Assembly: GCF_014193895.1 (NCBI RefSeq)
Contig: NZ_BLZR01000001.1
Coordinates: forward strand, 3,472,001 to 3,536,000
Direction: 5' to 3'
Source of the DNA: Clostridium fungisolvens
GTDB lineage: Bacteria; Bacillota; Clostridia; Clostridiales; Clostridiaceae
Length of the DNA: 64,000 nucleotides
Part shown: one piece after another, positions 44,788 through 54,256 of the stretch
Position numbering within the stretch: position 1 is the stretch's first letter
How the letters are laid out: every line of letters begins with the position of its first letter
Made by a program: the position numbers and the translations under genes
Notes under the pieces: model-generated
Seen by the model: only the letters and a program-made list of their open reading frames with translations
Told to the model about the DNA's origin: nothing
The model's database searches: none

Positions 44788-45011
44788 TTTTTCACATCCT
44801 TATCAAATATTACTTTGCTCTCATCCTGGTATATCATTCCGTAGCCTCTAGCTTTTTCTTCAATTCTTTCTCTTGACATACTTACATTGTATTGATAACC
44901 AAACATGCAGAAAGTACCTATTAAAATTCCTATACCAATTCCAAGTAATATTTTTTTATCAGCTAGAAATAGAAATATTTCTCTTACTTTTTGTATAATC
45001 CTTTTATTAAT
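44784..45011 (-). CDS. Hidden small membrane protein with a probable ATT start (or reached by -1 frameshift)
   Basis: 75 codons: NKRIIQKVREIFLFLADKK, a membrane segment ILLGIGIGILIGTFCMFGY, then a charged tail (SRERIEEKARGYGM, ending DKDVKK). No ATG, GTG or TTG lies upstream of the membrane segment, but an ATT at 45009-45011 has GGGGG 7 bases before it. Alternatively the ribosome could slip -1 at CAAAAAG right before the stop of the swrB-like gene (44984-44986) and enter this frame. It fills an otherwise odd 196-bp gap in a tight operon and its stop overlaps the flgF start. Function unknown. Confidence 0.55.
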   Translation of the reverse strand: MNKRIIQKVREIFLFLADKKILLGIGIGILIGTFCMFGYQYNVSMSRERIEEKARGYGMIYQDESKVIFDKDVKK

Positions 45012-45430
45012 AGTACTTCCCCCTTTCCAATAGCAAGCTCCTCACAAATTTGGTCATCAGTGAAGCCCTTATCTAAAAGTTCCTTCACTGATCTTGCCTT
45101 ATCAGAAATCATATTTTTATTTGAGTTCTTAGTCACAGAAACAGATTCTTCATATGAAGCCTCGTCATCTATACGATAATCAATAGTACCACTTTTATTA
45201 TCGTCAGGTTCTTCACTATTCTTAATAGCTTTTAGTCTTTCTATTTCTAACTGGAGCTCTAATATAGTTTCACTAAACTCTCTTCTTAGATTACCAATTT
45301 CTATATCGTGCTCCTCTACTCTTTCTCCTCTTTGCTCAAGGATTTTCTCAAAGGAACCGTCTTCTTTTTTTAAAGCTCTATAATTTATTGTAATAAGCAA
45401 TACTCCAATAATAATAAGTACAAATGGCAT
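44984..45430 (-). CDS. SwrB/YlxL-like flagellar operon protein (DUF6115 type)
   Basis: 148 residues: one N-terminal membrane segment (FVLIIIGVLLITINYRAL), a coiled coil (about 25-70) and a C-terminal helix-turn-helix-like tail (ELLDKGFTDDQICEELAIGKGEVLLIKGLY), the pattern of DUF6115/YlxL. Bacillus SwrB, in the same place behind sigD, promotes export apparatus assembly. Function here is by position and architecture. Confidence 0.7.
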   Translation of the reverse strand: MPFVLIIIGVLLITINYRALKKEDGSFEKILEQRGERVEEHDIEIGNLRREFSETILELQLEIERLKAIKNSEEPDDNKSGTIDYRIDDEASYEESVSVTKNSNKNMISDKARSVKELLDKGFTDDQICEELAIGKGEVLLIKGLYKK

Positions 45431-45443
45431 TTTAACTACCTCT

Positions 45444-46169
45444 TTATATGTAATGAAGCTTCTTCATAGCTGCTCTTAGATTTCTTATTGCCCTACTATG
45501 TAATTGACATACTCTTGACTCTGATACTTCTAATACCTTACCTATTTCCTTAAGTGTAAGACCTTCATAGTAATATAAGCTTAATACTATTCCATCTTTT
45601 TCATTCAATAATCCTAAAGCCTTACTTAACATCTCAACCTCTTCTTTTTCTTCTAAGGTTTTTTCAGGACTAGGACTGTTCTTATCTTCTATTATACCCA
45701 TAATCGAAATATCATCATCATCTGAAAATATAATATTTTCTAATGATACTATTGATATGTAGTTTATGTAGTTTTCAATTTCACCTACACTCTCTAATGA
45801 CATATTAAGTGCTTTAGCTATTTCCTCATTGCTCGGTTCTTTACCTAAGCTTTTTTGAAGAGAGTCTATTACTTCATTGTATCTATTAAGTTTATCCATA
45901 GCACCCTTTGATATAGGGCTATTTCTTCTTATTTCATCAATCATTGCACCTTTTATTCTTATAGAAGCATAGGTCGAAAACTTCATTCCTTTACTCTCGT
46001 CAAACTTGTTCATTGCGTCCATGAGACCAACCATACCATAACCAACTAGATCATCGTACTCAACATATTTGCTTTTGCCAAGAATAACTCTAGATGCTAT
46101 ATACTTAACTAATGGTATGTATTTTTCTACTATTTTGTCTCTATACGCTAAAGCACCTTGTACTGCCAT
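45444..46169 (-). CDS. fliA: Flagellar RNA polymerase sigma factor sigma-28
   Basis: 241 residues: region 2 with VEYDDLVGYGMVGLMDAMNKF and FSTYASIRIKGAMIDEIRRN, region 4 with EGLTLKEIGKVLEVSESRVCQLHS. Length and sequence fit FliA/SigD, which drives late flagellar and chemotaxis genes. GGGAGG precedes the ATG. Position after the PilZ gene and before the swrB-like gene is as in Bacillus. Confidence 0.96.
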   Translation of the reverse strand: MAVQGALAYRDKIVEKYIPLVKYIASRVILGKSKYVEYDDLVGYGMVGLMDAMNKFDESKGMKFSTYASIRIKGAMIDEIRRNSPISKGAMDKLNRYNEVIDSLQKSLGKEPSNEEIAKALNMSLESVGEIENYINYISIVSLENIIFSDDDDISIMGIIEDKNSPSPEKTLEEKEEVEMLSKALGLLNEKDGIVLSLYYYEGLTLKEIGKVLEVSESRVCQLHSRAIRNLRAAMKKLHYI

Positions 46170-46182
46170 ATAAATTCCTCCC

Positions 46183-46821
46183 TTAGAGTAATTCTCTTTG
46201 TTTTCTCATTATATCAAACACCATTCTTATGATCTTATCTCTAGTTCTTTCATCTATGTTGTCAAAATTCACACCATAGATCCATTGTTTATCTTCAGTA
46301 GTTTCTACCCTTACTATATTTCCCTTTACTAATACTTGTTGATTACTATATTTAAGTTCAGAGATAATACTATCGCCTTTTGATAACTTTTCCTTGAGTT
46401 TAACTCTCATTCCTCCGCCACTTAAGTCTAGCAATATTGCAGTATTAAGTTTAAGCTTTTCTATATCCTCTACTGTATAATCCCCAGTAATATAACTTAT
46501 TATTTGAGCAACTTTAACTCTCACATAATCTCTTCTTTGTATTCTTACTATGTCATATGGATTAGTCATAACATACATAGGTATATTATTCTCTTGTGAT
46601 CTAGAAATTATTGTGGATTTAAACTTAAAAACATCTCCATCATCACAAAAGCTCATAAATTCTAAATCTAATCCCCTTGAAACAGTTAGGTATTGACCCT
46701 CGCTTGCAGGTAAATTTATGTTAAAGAAATTTTCTCCTATGTCTTGAATCTGACATCTGTATATCCTTTCTTCAAACAATACATCTAGTCTGTTGTTTAC
46801 TAATAAAGTTAAATTGCCCAT
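46183..46821 (-). CDS. PilZ-domain c-di-GMP flagellar brake protein (YcgR/YpfA type)
   Basis: 212 residues. An N-terminal YcgR-like domain (about 1-95) is followed by a PilZ domain with c-di-GMP motifs RRDYVRV and LDLSGGGMRVKL. YcgR proteins slow the motor when c-di-GMP is high by acting on MotA/switch. Lies in the flagellar operon between flhG and fliA, which supports that job. Confidence 0.9.
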   Translation of the reverse strand: MGNLTLLVNNRLDVLFEERIYRCQIQDIGENFFNINLPASEGQYLTVSRGLDLEFMSFCDDGDVFKFKSTIISRSQENNIPMYVMTNPYDIVRIQRRDYVRVKVAQIISYITGDYTVEDIEKLKLNTAILLDLSGGGMRVKLKEKLSKGDSIISELKYSNQQVLVKGNIVRVETTEDKQWIYGVNFDNIDERTRDKIIRMVFDIMRKQRELL

Positions 46822-46832
46822 CTAATTCACTC

Positions 46833-47693
46833 CTACGAAAATATCTTAAATATCTTTTTAAACAATCCCTGAACTCCAGTTCCATTTTCTTTTTCAGCAG
46901 ATCCAAGTAAATGATTTCCTATATCCTGAATACATTCTGCAGCATCTGAGCCTGGATATCTTACTATAAAAGGCATCTGTTCTCTAACAGCTTGAACTAA
47001 TTTCTTATCATCCAACACACATCCATAGTATTTTAAGTTCATACTTAAAAACTTATTTACTACGTTTTCAAATTTAGAAAACGTTTCTTCCCCTTCTTTA
47101 TATGAAAGAGCTTTATTTACTACTACATTTGCCCTATCTTTTATCTTAAAATGACTTGTGGCCTTCAGAAGACTATAAGCATCTGTCAAAGAAGTAGGTT
47201 CTGGTGTAGTTATAACGATAAGCTCATCACAGCAAGATATAAATGCTAATACGGTTCTATTAATACCTGCTCCAGTATCCATAAATATATAATCGAAATC
47301 TTCTATCTCAGAAATTTTGCTTAAGAACACTTCTCTTTCTTCATCGGTTAAATCTTCTACCTTGTTAAGCCCTGAGCCTCCTGGTAATAGTTTTATACCG
47401 AATGGTCCTGTTGCTAAAACATCATTTAAATTTTTATTATTATTTATTACATCAAATATATTATACCTCGAAGAGATTCCCATTAAAACATCATCATTCG
47501 CCATTCCTATGTCAGCATCGAAGATTAATACTTTTTTACCCATCTTTTGCAAATGAATCCCTAGATTTACTACAAAGTTGCTTTTTCCAACTCCACCTTT
47601 TCCTGAGGTTATAGTTATTATCTTCCCTTTTTTTGTTAAAGAAGGATTGCTACTCTGCGCAAGCTTTCTAAGGCTCTCAGCTTGATCTAACAT
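46833..47693 (-). CDS. flhG: MinD-like ATPase FlhG (YlxH)
   Basis: 286 residues with the deviant Walker A ITSGKGGVGKSNFVVNLG, DADIGMANDD and FDYIFMDTGAG. FlhG regulates flagellar number and placement with FlhF. The ATG at 47693 overlaps flhF by 7 bp and has GGGGGAGG upstream. N-terminal MLDQAESLRKL matches the FlhF-activating motif region. Confidence 0.95.
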   Translation of the reverse strand: MLDQAESLRKLAQSSNPSLTKKGKIITITSGKGGVGKSNFVVNLGIHLQKMGKKVLIFDADIGMANDDVLMGISSRYNIFDVINNNKNLNDVLATGPFGIKLLPGGSGLNKVEDLTDEEREVFLSKISEIEDFDYIFMDTGAGINRTVLAFISCCDELIVITTPEPTSLTDAYSLLKATSHFKIKDRANVVVNKALSYKEGEETFSKFENVVNKFLSMNLKYYGCVLDDKKLVQAVREQMPFIVRYPGSDAAECIQDIGNHLLGSAEKENGTGVQGLFKKIFKIFS

Positions 47694-48904
47694 ATATTAT
47701 CCTCCCCCATAATGAGCTTAGCTATCTGTTCTTTTGTAAAAATAGTTATGTCATCTGGAACTGTTTGACCTGTTGTCATAAAGCTTATAGGTTTATCTGC
47801 CAATTGCAATATGTTTAAAATAGATCCATAAACGGAAGTCTCATCTAGTTTAGTTATTATCACGTGATTGTAATTTAATATCTTAAAGCCCTCTACAATT
47901 GACTTTATATCACGATTTTTTGTAGTAGCACTTATAACTAAATGTATGTTATCTGAATTGACTTTTTGTACAAAAGCCCTTAGTTCAGATATTTGCATTG
48001 AGTTCTTACTGCTTCTTCCTGTAGTATCTATAAGTATTACATCACAATCTTTCATTGAGTTTACTGCATCTTCCATCTCTTTGATTGTTATAACTACCTT
48101 AAACTCTAAATTCATGATTTCTGCATATGTCTTTAATTGATCTACAGCACCAATCCTATATGTATCTACTGTTATAAGTCCTACTTTTTTCTTTTCAATT
48201 AATGCCATTCTCCCTGCAAGCTTTGCTATTGTAGTAGTTTTACCAACACCAGTGGGCCCTACTAATACAACCGGTCCTTTTAAATCTACGTTCTCAACTT
48301 TAATTCTTTTTTCTATAACATTTTCTAAAGCCTCTTCATCATGCTCTTCAGATAAAGGTATATCTTTAATTAAAGTTTCCGCTAAATTTTCCTCTATATC
48401 ATTATTTATAAGGCTTTTTCGGATATTTTCATAGGGCTTTTCTTTAGCATCTTCACCAGATATAACCTTAGAAATTAAACTTTTCATTTCTCTCATTTCT
48501 TTTACTATATAGTCTTGAGTATTATTTAGAGAATATGAATCCTTTAATGTCTCATTCATCGGTCTATTAGAGTTCGCTCTGACTGTAGAACTTCCATCAT
48601 CTTCTCTATCTGTTTTGTAATTTATACCACTTTTACTACTAGATATCTGATCATTCATTAACTTTTTTATACTCTCAATGGAGTCTTCTAAAGTATCTTC
48701 TTTCTTTCTATTATCAGCTCCGTCTTTTTTTGATGCATTTTCTACCGCAGCTGTTACCTCGATCATTTTAGGTGAAAAGATGCCAATGAATCCAGGTTTC
48801 TTTACTTTTCTTTGACTTATTATAACGGCATCTTTTCCAAGCTCATATCTGATTCTTGTCATTGCCTCATTCATGTTTTTAACCATGTATTTTTTAATAA
48901 TCAT
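47687..48904 (-). CDS. flhF: Flagellar biosynthesis GTPase FlhF
   Basis: 405 residues: an N-terminal basic domain (MIIKKYMVKNMNEAMTRIR), a charged linker (about 85-140), helical N domain and a G domain with VLVGPTGVGKTTTIAKLAG, LIDTTGRS and ITKLDET. SRP-type GTPase that marks the site of flagellar assembly. Start overlaps the flhA stop (TAATG). Confidence 0.95.
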   Translation of the reverse strand: MIIKKYMVKNMNEAMTRIRYELGKDAVIISQRKVKKPGFIGIFSPKMIEVTAAVENASKKDGADNRKKEDTLEDSIESIKKLMNDQISSSKSGINYKTDREDDGSSTVRANSNRPMNETLKDSYSLNNTQDYIVKEMREMKSLISKVISGEDAKEKPYENIRKSLINNDIEENLAETLIKDIPLSEEHDEEALENVIEKRIKVENVDLKGPVVLVGPTGVGKTTTIAKLAGRMALIEKKKVGLITVDTYRIGAVDQLKTYAEIMNLEFKVVITIKEMEDAVNSMKDCDVILIDTTGRSSKNSMQISELRAFVQKVNSDNIHLVISATTKNRDIKSIVEGFKILNYNHVIITKLDETSVYGSILNILQLADKPISFMTTGQTVPDDITIFTKEQIAKLIMGEDNIC

Positions 48905-50967
48905 TAAAACGTCACTACTCCTTCAGTTCTAATCTCTACATCATTAGGAATCTCATTTAGAGATATTACCATAACATGAGGAAATACCATCTCAATTAGC
49001 TTTCTGAAAGGAGCTCTCACATTTGGTGATACTAAAATAACTGCTTGATTATTGAAAAAGTAAACAGAATCTAAAGTATTCTTTATTGAATTAAATATTA
49101 TAGTAGTAGTATCTGGATCAACTGCTGGGAAAGAACCATTGATAGACTTTTGAATATTGCTTACTATCACTTCCTCAATTTGTGGATCCAATGTTACAAC
49201 AGATACCCTTCTATTTTCATCAATTATCTGATTACATATAGTTCTTGATAATGCAAATCTAACATACTCAGTGAGAAGCTCAATATCTTTCGTATTTCTT
49301 GAGTTATCTGCTAAAGATTCCATAATAGTTACCATATCTTTTATTGGAACCTTCTCCCTTAATAAGCTTTGTAATACTTTTTGTAGTTCTCCGATTGTCA
49401 TTAAGTCTGGTATAAGTTCCTCTACAACCGCACTATACTTTTCTTTAGTATTATCCACTATTAGTTTAACTTCTTGTCTTCCTAATAATTCATAAGAATG
49501 TGCTTTTATTGTTTCAGTTAAATGAGTAACCATTACAGTAGTTGGATCTACAACTGTTAACCCCTTAATTTCAGCTTCCTCTCTTTGATCCTTATTTATC
49601 CACATAGCTGGAAGTCCAAAGGTCGGCTCAATTGTTCTAATACCTGGAATATCTGCATTTTCACCAGATGGATCCATACATAAAAGCATGTTTGGCATCA
49701 TTTCTGAACTTGTTACTACTGTTCCTCTAATCTTTATAACATATTCATTTGTTTTAAGTTGAAGGTTGTCCCTAATTCTTATAGGTTGAACCACTATTCC
49801 CATTTCAATAGCACATTGTCTTCTTACTGAAGCAATTCTTTGTAGTAAATCTCCACCATTACTTTCATCTGCAAGCGGTATAAGGCCATATCCTATCTCT
49901 ACTTCCATAGGCTCTACCTGTATAAGAGTCATTACATTTTCAGGCTCTTTTCTTTCTACTTCAGCAATGGCTTCTTCCTCTTGAACTATCTCTCTTACAA
50001 TCTTTTCTTGCTCATCTTTATATAATGCATATGCTCCTGCTCCAAAGCCTACAGCCATTATTAGGAAAGGCACTTTAGGCATTTGAGGGATCAATGCTAA
50101 GAATAGCATTAATACTGAAGCAAGTCCTAAAACTATAGGGAATCCTGTAAGTTGCTTTGAAACAACTGAACCAAAATTCTCAGCATTACCAGATCTAGTT
50201 ACTAATATACCTGACGCAGTAGATATTAATAGCGCTGGAATCTGGCTCACTAACCCATCACCTATAGAAAGCCTAACAAACTTTTGAGCTGACTCTGTTA
50301 TTGGAAGTCCCATCATAACGCTACCAATAATAATACCACCTATAATATTTATTATAGTGATTATTATGGCTGCAATAGCATCTCCTTTAACGAACTTAGA
50401 AGCACCATCCATGGCTCCATAGAAATCAACTTCGGCCTGAAGGTCTGCTCTTCTTTTCTTAGCACCCATCTCATCTATAAGTCCTGCATTCAAATCAGCA
50501 TCGATACTCATTTGTTTACCTGGCAATGCATCTAGTGTAAATCTAGCTGATACTTCTGATACTCTTCCAGAACCATTTGTTATTACCACAAACTGTACTA
50601 TCATTATAATTAAAAATATTATAATACCTACAACATAGTTGCCTCTAATAACGAATTCACCAAAAGAATCAATAACCTGACCAGCATATCCCCCTGTTAA
50701 TATAAGTCTAGTTGATGATATGTTTAATCCTAATCTAAAAAGTGTTGTAACTAGCAGTAAAGTTGGGAAAACTGATAGTTGAAGCACATTAGTAGTAAAC
50801 ATAGTTATAAGAGCTATAACCACCGACAATGTTATGTTCAGTGCTATTAGTATATCTAGCATACCTGCTGGGAAAGGTATTATTATCATTAATATTATGC
50901 CTATTACGCCTAACGCAACAAGAACGTCTAGATTCTTTTTCAAACTTATCTTTCTGCTACCTTCCAT
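48904..50967 (-). CDS. flhA: Flagellar export gate protein FlhA
   Basis: 687 residues: eight membrane segments in the first ~320, including FRLGLNISSTRLIL and the cytoplasmic FHIPEP loop (VSEVSARFTLDALPGKQMS), then the cytoplasmic FlhA-C domain that docks chaperone-substrate complexes. Usual length. It lies between the fliR-flhB fusion and flhF. Confidence 0.97.
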   Translation of the reverse strand: MEGSRKISLKKNLDVLVALGVIGIILMIIIPFPAGMLDILIALNITLSVVIALITMFTTNVLQLSVFPTLLLVTTLFRLGLNISSTRLILTGGYAGQVIDSFGEFVIRGNYVVGIIIFLIIMIVQFVVITNGSGRVSEVSARFTLDALPGKQMSIDADLNAGLIDEMGAKKRRADLQAEVDFYGAMDGASKFVKGDAIAAIIITIINIIGGIIIGSVMMGLPITESAQKFVRLSIGDGLVSQIPALLISTASGILVTRSGNAENFGSVVSKQLTGFPIVLGLASVLMLFLALIPQMPKVPFLIMAVGFGAGAYALYKDEQEKIVREIVQEEEAIAEVERKEPENVMTLIQVEPMEVEIGYGLIPLADESNGGDLLQRIASVRRQCAIEMGIVVQPIRIRDNLQLKTNEYVIKIRGTVVTSSEMMPNMLLCMDPSGENADIPGIRTIEPTFGLPAMWINKDQREEAEIKGLTVVDPTTVMVTHLTETIKAHSYELLGRQEVKLIVDNTKEKYSAVVEELIPDLMTIGELQKVLQSLLREKVPIKDMVTIMESLADNSRNTKDIELLTEYVRFALSRTICNQIIDENRRVSVVTLDPQIEEVIVSNIQKSINGSFPAVDPDTTTIIFNSIKNTLDSVYFFNNQAVILVSPNVRAPFRKLIEMVFPHVMVISLNEIPNDVEIRTEGVVTF

Positions 50968-50987
50968 AAATTAATCTCATCCCTTTC

Positions 50988-52817
50988 CTATTTTTTCTTC
51001 ATCTTAAAAACTATCGCTAATATCTCAGCTACTGCTTGATACATATCAGCTGGTATTTCTCTGTCTACATCAACCTGCTCATATATAAGTCTAGCTAAAG
51101 GTTTATTTTCTAATATTGGAATATCATTTTCCTTAGCAATTTCTTTTATTCGAAGGGCTATATTATCTGCTCCCTTTGCAATTACCTTAGGCGCTTCCAT
51201 ATTTCCTTCTTGATATTTTATTGCTATCGCCAGGTGAGTAGGATTTGTTATAACCACTGTAGCATCTGGGACAGCTTGCATCATTCTTCTTGTAGCCATT
51301 TCTCTTTGTCGTTGTTTTATCTTTGATTTTATTTGAGGATCTCCTTCCATTTGTTTAAATTCTTCTTTAACCTCTTGTTTTGACATCCTCATTTCTTTAT
51401 TGAACATTCTTCTTTGCATAAAGTAATCTAATGCAGCAATAACAACCAAGACTAGAGTAATCTTCATAAATATATTTAGTAATAATCTTTTAAATTCAGC
51501 TCCAAGAGATGGTAAATAGAAATTACCTATATTTATAATCTCCATATAGTTTGACTTTACAAAATCATAGCCAATATATGCCAAGATGCAAACTACTATA
51601 AAGTTTTTCCCTAAGTCGACGAAATTTTTCTTAGAGAACATATTTTTTAATCCGTTTAGAGGATTAAGTTTCCCTAAAGAAGGTTTTAATGGCTCTGCTG
51701 TAAACAAGAAACCACTTTGTGCAATAGATGACAATATACCTATTACCATGATAGGTACAACTATAGGTATTAGATCTTTCATTATTCTATAAATCACCAT
51801 TAAAGACAAACCGTTTAGATAACTTATATTTATCTCTTGATGAAAGTTATTTGACAAAAAATATATAAGATTATATTTTAAATCACCACCTATATATCCA
51901 CCTAGAGCAGCTATTACAAGTGTGCAAGCCACTAAAGTCATTGCAAGGTTTACATCCTTACTACGAGGTATTTGACCTTTCTTTCTAGCTTCAGATTTCT
52001 TCTTAGGAGTTGCCTCTTCTGTTTTGTCCTCTGCAGCAAATATGAATACTAGGGGTAATGCCTTGTATATATTTTGGTATACATCTGGCAGATAGCTAAA
52101 AGCTGCTATCATTGCTTTTATTATCATAGGAAGTGCTATCAAAAATGAAGCTACTCCAACTAGCATCTTGATAGGCATTCCAAGTATCATTATATTTAAC
52201 TGTGGCACTGTTCTAGATATAAGTCCCATAGTTAAATCAGTTATTATTATTATCAATACTATTGGTATTGCAATTTTCAAACCTATTATAAAATACTGAG
52301 TAAAAGAATTAAGTATGGTCATAATACTCTCTTGAAATATAATGCTTTTACCTATACCTACAATCTTATAACTACTAGAAAGTTCTTTTATCAGCATATG
52401 ATGTCCATCTACTATGAAAAAAATCAGTATAGCTACCCAGTATAAAAGTCTAGATAATAAACTTGAGTTGGACTTTGTGTTTGGATCAAACATAGATATC
52501 ATACCAAGACCTATCTGCTGATCCATAAGGCTTCCTGCCATTTCTATGACATAGAATATAATTGAAGTTACGAAACCCAAAGTTATTCCTGTCATAACTT
52601 CATTAAATGCATAAATTATTATTGTATAATTACTTTGGATATTTTGTATAACACTTATGTCTATAGTTCCTACTAGTATCATTGATAATATAAGATTTAA
52701 AGATATTTTAAAGGCTGCAGGTGTTCCTGAAGGAAAAAAATTAGGTATCACTGTAAAGAATGTTACGAGTCTTAGAAAGATAAAAAATATCGCTAAAAAG
52801 TACGCTGTATCTATCAA
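50988..52817 (-). CDS. fliR/flhB: FliR-FlhB fusion protein of the flagellar export apparatus
   Basis: About 609 residues. Residues ~1-258 are FliR (six membrane segments); from about 263 the FlhB part starts (DKTEEATPKKKSEARKKGQI), with four membrane segments and a cytoplasmic domain holding the self-cleavage motif TNPTHLAIAIKY. FlhB cleavage between Asn and Pro switches export from rod/hook to filament substrates. The fusion is a clostridial trait. AAGGTGAT is 4 bases before a TTG at 52817; a GTG at 52826 lies in the SD. Confidence 0.95.
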   Translation of the reverse strand: MIDTAYFLAIFFIFLRLVTFFTVIPNFFPSGTPAAFKISLNLILSMILVGTIDISVIQNIQSNYTIIIYAFNEVMTGITLGFVTSIIFYVIEMAGSLMDQQIGLGMISMFDPNTKSNSSLLSRLLYWVAILIFFIVDGHHMLIKELSSSYKIVGIGKSIIFQESIMTILNSFTQYFIIGLKIAIPIVLIIIITDLTMGLISRTVPQLNIMILGMPIKMLVGVASFLIALPMIIKAMIAAFSYLPDVYQNIYKALPLVFIFAAEDKTEEATPKKKSEARKKGQIPRSKDVNLAMTLVACTLVIAALGGYIGGDLKYNLIYFLSNNFHQEINISYLNGLSLMVIYRIMKDLIPIVVPIMVIGILSSIAQSGFLFTAEPLKPSLGKLNPLNGLKNMFSKKNFVDLGKNFIVVCILAYIGYDFVKSNYMEIINIGNFYLPSLGAEFKRLLLNIFMKITLVLVVIAALDYFMQRRMFNKEMRMSKQEVKEEFKQMEGDPQIKSKIKQRQREMATRRMMQAVPDATVVITNPTHLAIAIKYQEGNMEAPKVIAKGADNIALRIKEIAKENDIPILENKPLARLIYEQVDVDREIPADMYQAVAEILAIVFKMKKK

Positions 52818-52828
52818 GTTTATCACCT

Positions 52829-53098
52829 TTAATGTACTATATTAGCGATCATTTGAAATATTCGCTCAGTGAAAGACATTAGCTGTGTCAACATCCAACT
52901 ACCTAATAATAATCCAACAGCTGCAACTGCTATGAGTTTTGGGACAAAAGTAAGTGTCTGCTCTTGTATCTGAGTAGACGCCTGAAAAATACTTATTAAT
53001 AAACCAAGTACTAGTGAAATCACCAAAAATGGTGCTGAAAGATATAATGCGGTTGTTAATGCATCCTTTATTATTCCTATAACTAATTGTTCACTCAT
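52829..53098 (-). CDS. fliQ: Flagellar export protein FliQ
   Basis: 89 residues with two membrane segments (LYLSAPFLVISLVLGLLI and VPKLIAVAAVGLLLGSWML) and the family motif FQASTQIQEQTLTFVPK. Part of the FliPQR export gate. Located between fliP and fliR as usual. Confidence 0.97.
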   Translation of the reverse strand: MSEQLVIGIIKDALTTALYLSAPFLVISLVLGLLISIFQASTQIQEQTLTFVPKLIAVAAVGLLLGSWMLTQLMSFTERIFQMIANIVH

Positions 53099-53109
53099 AT
53101 TAACTCACC

Positions 53110-53883
53110 TCAAGAAAAACTCATAATTAACGATTTCACTATTAAGTACCATCCATCTACCAAAACAAACAGAAGAAGCTTAAATGGCAGAGAAATCATA
53201 GCTGGAGGTAGCATAAACATACCCATAGACATTAGAACACTGGAAACTACCATATCTATTATTAAAAAAGGCAAAAAAATCAAAAAGCCAATTTGAAAAG
53301 CTGTTTTTAACTCACTAATAGCAAAAGCCGGAATTACAACATATAGAGGAACTGTATTTTCATCTATTTTAGTCGCATCCAATTTTGCTGCTTCAATGAA
53401 AAGCTTTAAGTCTTTTTGTCTTGTCTGTTTCAGCATGAATTGCCTTAATGGCTTTGAACCAACATCAATAGCCTGCTGCTGTGTTATTTTATTGTCCATA
53501 TACGGCTGCAATGCATTGGTGTTAATATCATTATACACTGGCTGCATAATAAATATAGTTAAAAATAATGCCAACCCAATCAAAACTTGGTTAGGTATAG
53601 ACTGTTGTGCCCCTATTGCATTTTTAAGGAAAGAGAAAACTACTACAATCCTAGTAAAACTGGTCATCATGATCAGAAAGGATGGTAGTACTGAAATTAG
53701 TGTTAACATTACCAATAGTTTTATATTTGACACATAATCCTTAGGGTTAGTTGTATTTCCCACAGTAATATTAACATTAGGTACAGGGGTGTCCTGTGGA
53801 GCAGCTTGTGCTTTATATGTAGTAAGTCCTATTAAGACAAAAGCTAATATTAAAATAAATATGTATTTCTTTTTCAATTTCAT
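53110..53883 (-). CDS. fliP: Flagellar export protein FliP
   Basis: 257 residues: N-terminal signal sequence (about 5-28), a short periplasmic piece, and four membrane segments with MMTSFTRIVVVFSFLKNAIG, QQSIPNQVLIGLALFLT and FLIDMVVSSVLMSMGMFMLP. Pore component of the export gate. ATG overlaps the fliO stop by 4 bp. Confidence 0.97.
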   Translation of the reverse strand: MKLKKKYIFILILAFVLIGLTTYKAQAAPQDTPVPNVNITVGNTTNPKDYVSNIKLLVMLTLISVLPSFLIMMTSFTRIVVVFSFLKNAIGAQQSIPNQVLIGLALFLTIFIMQPVYNDINTNALQPYMDNKITQQQAIDVGSKPLRQFMLKQTRQKDLKLFIEAAKLDATKIDENTVPLYVVIPAFAISELKTAFQIGFLIFLPFLIIDMVVSSVLMSMGMFMLPPAMISLPFKLLLFVLVDGWYLIVKSLIMSFS

Positions 53884-54242
53884 CTTATTTTTCCTTTAAA
53901 TCCTTTTACCTTAATATTTCCGAAAATATCCGAGTACTTCTTCATCATATCCTGTTGAAACTGATCCTTACTTTCTAATATGTTTCTCAAAGTCTCTTCA
54001 TCAATTTCTTCTAGTTTTTCTGTGCTATTCTGAGAACAACTCATCACAACACCTTTGCTACCAATCTGAAGAAGCACTATGGATATTTCTTTAGATAACT
54101 GAATCTTTTCTATTACTTTTATATATCTACCTTTTTGAAGACTATTATACTTGTTTCCAGTAAGTTTTAGTGAAATTAGTGCCAAACATAATATAAACAG
54201 AAAACTAAACACTAACTTTATAATTAAAAAAAATAAATCCAT
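53880..54242 (-). CDS. fliO: Flagellar biosynthesis protein FliO
   Basis: 120 residues: one membrane segment near the N-terminus (LIIKLVFSFLFILCLALISL) and a small cytoplasmic domain with KVIEKIQLSKEISIVLLQIG, typical of FliO/FliZ. It stabilises FliP during gate assembly. Located between fliL and fliP. Confidence 0.9.
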   Translation of the reverse strand: MDLFFLIIKLVFSFLFILCLALISLKLTGNKYNSLQKGRYIKVIEKIQLSKEISIVLLQIGSKGVVMSCSQNSTEKLEEIDEETLRNILESKDQFQQDMMKKYSDIFGNIKVKGFKGKIR

Positions 54243-54256
54243 AATTTACTCATCCC

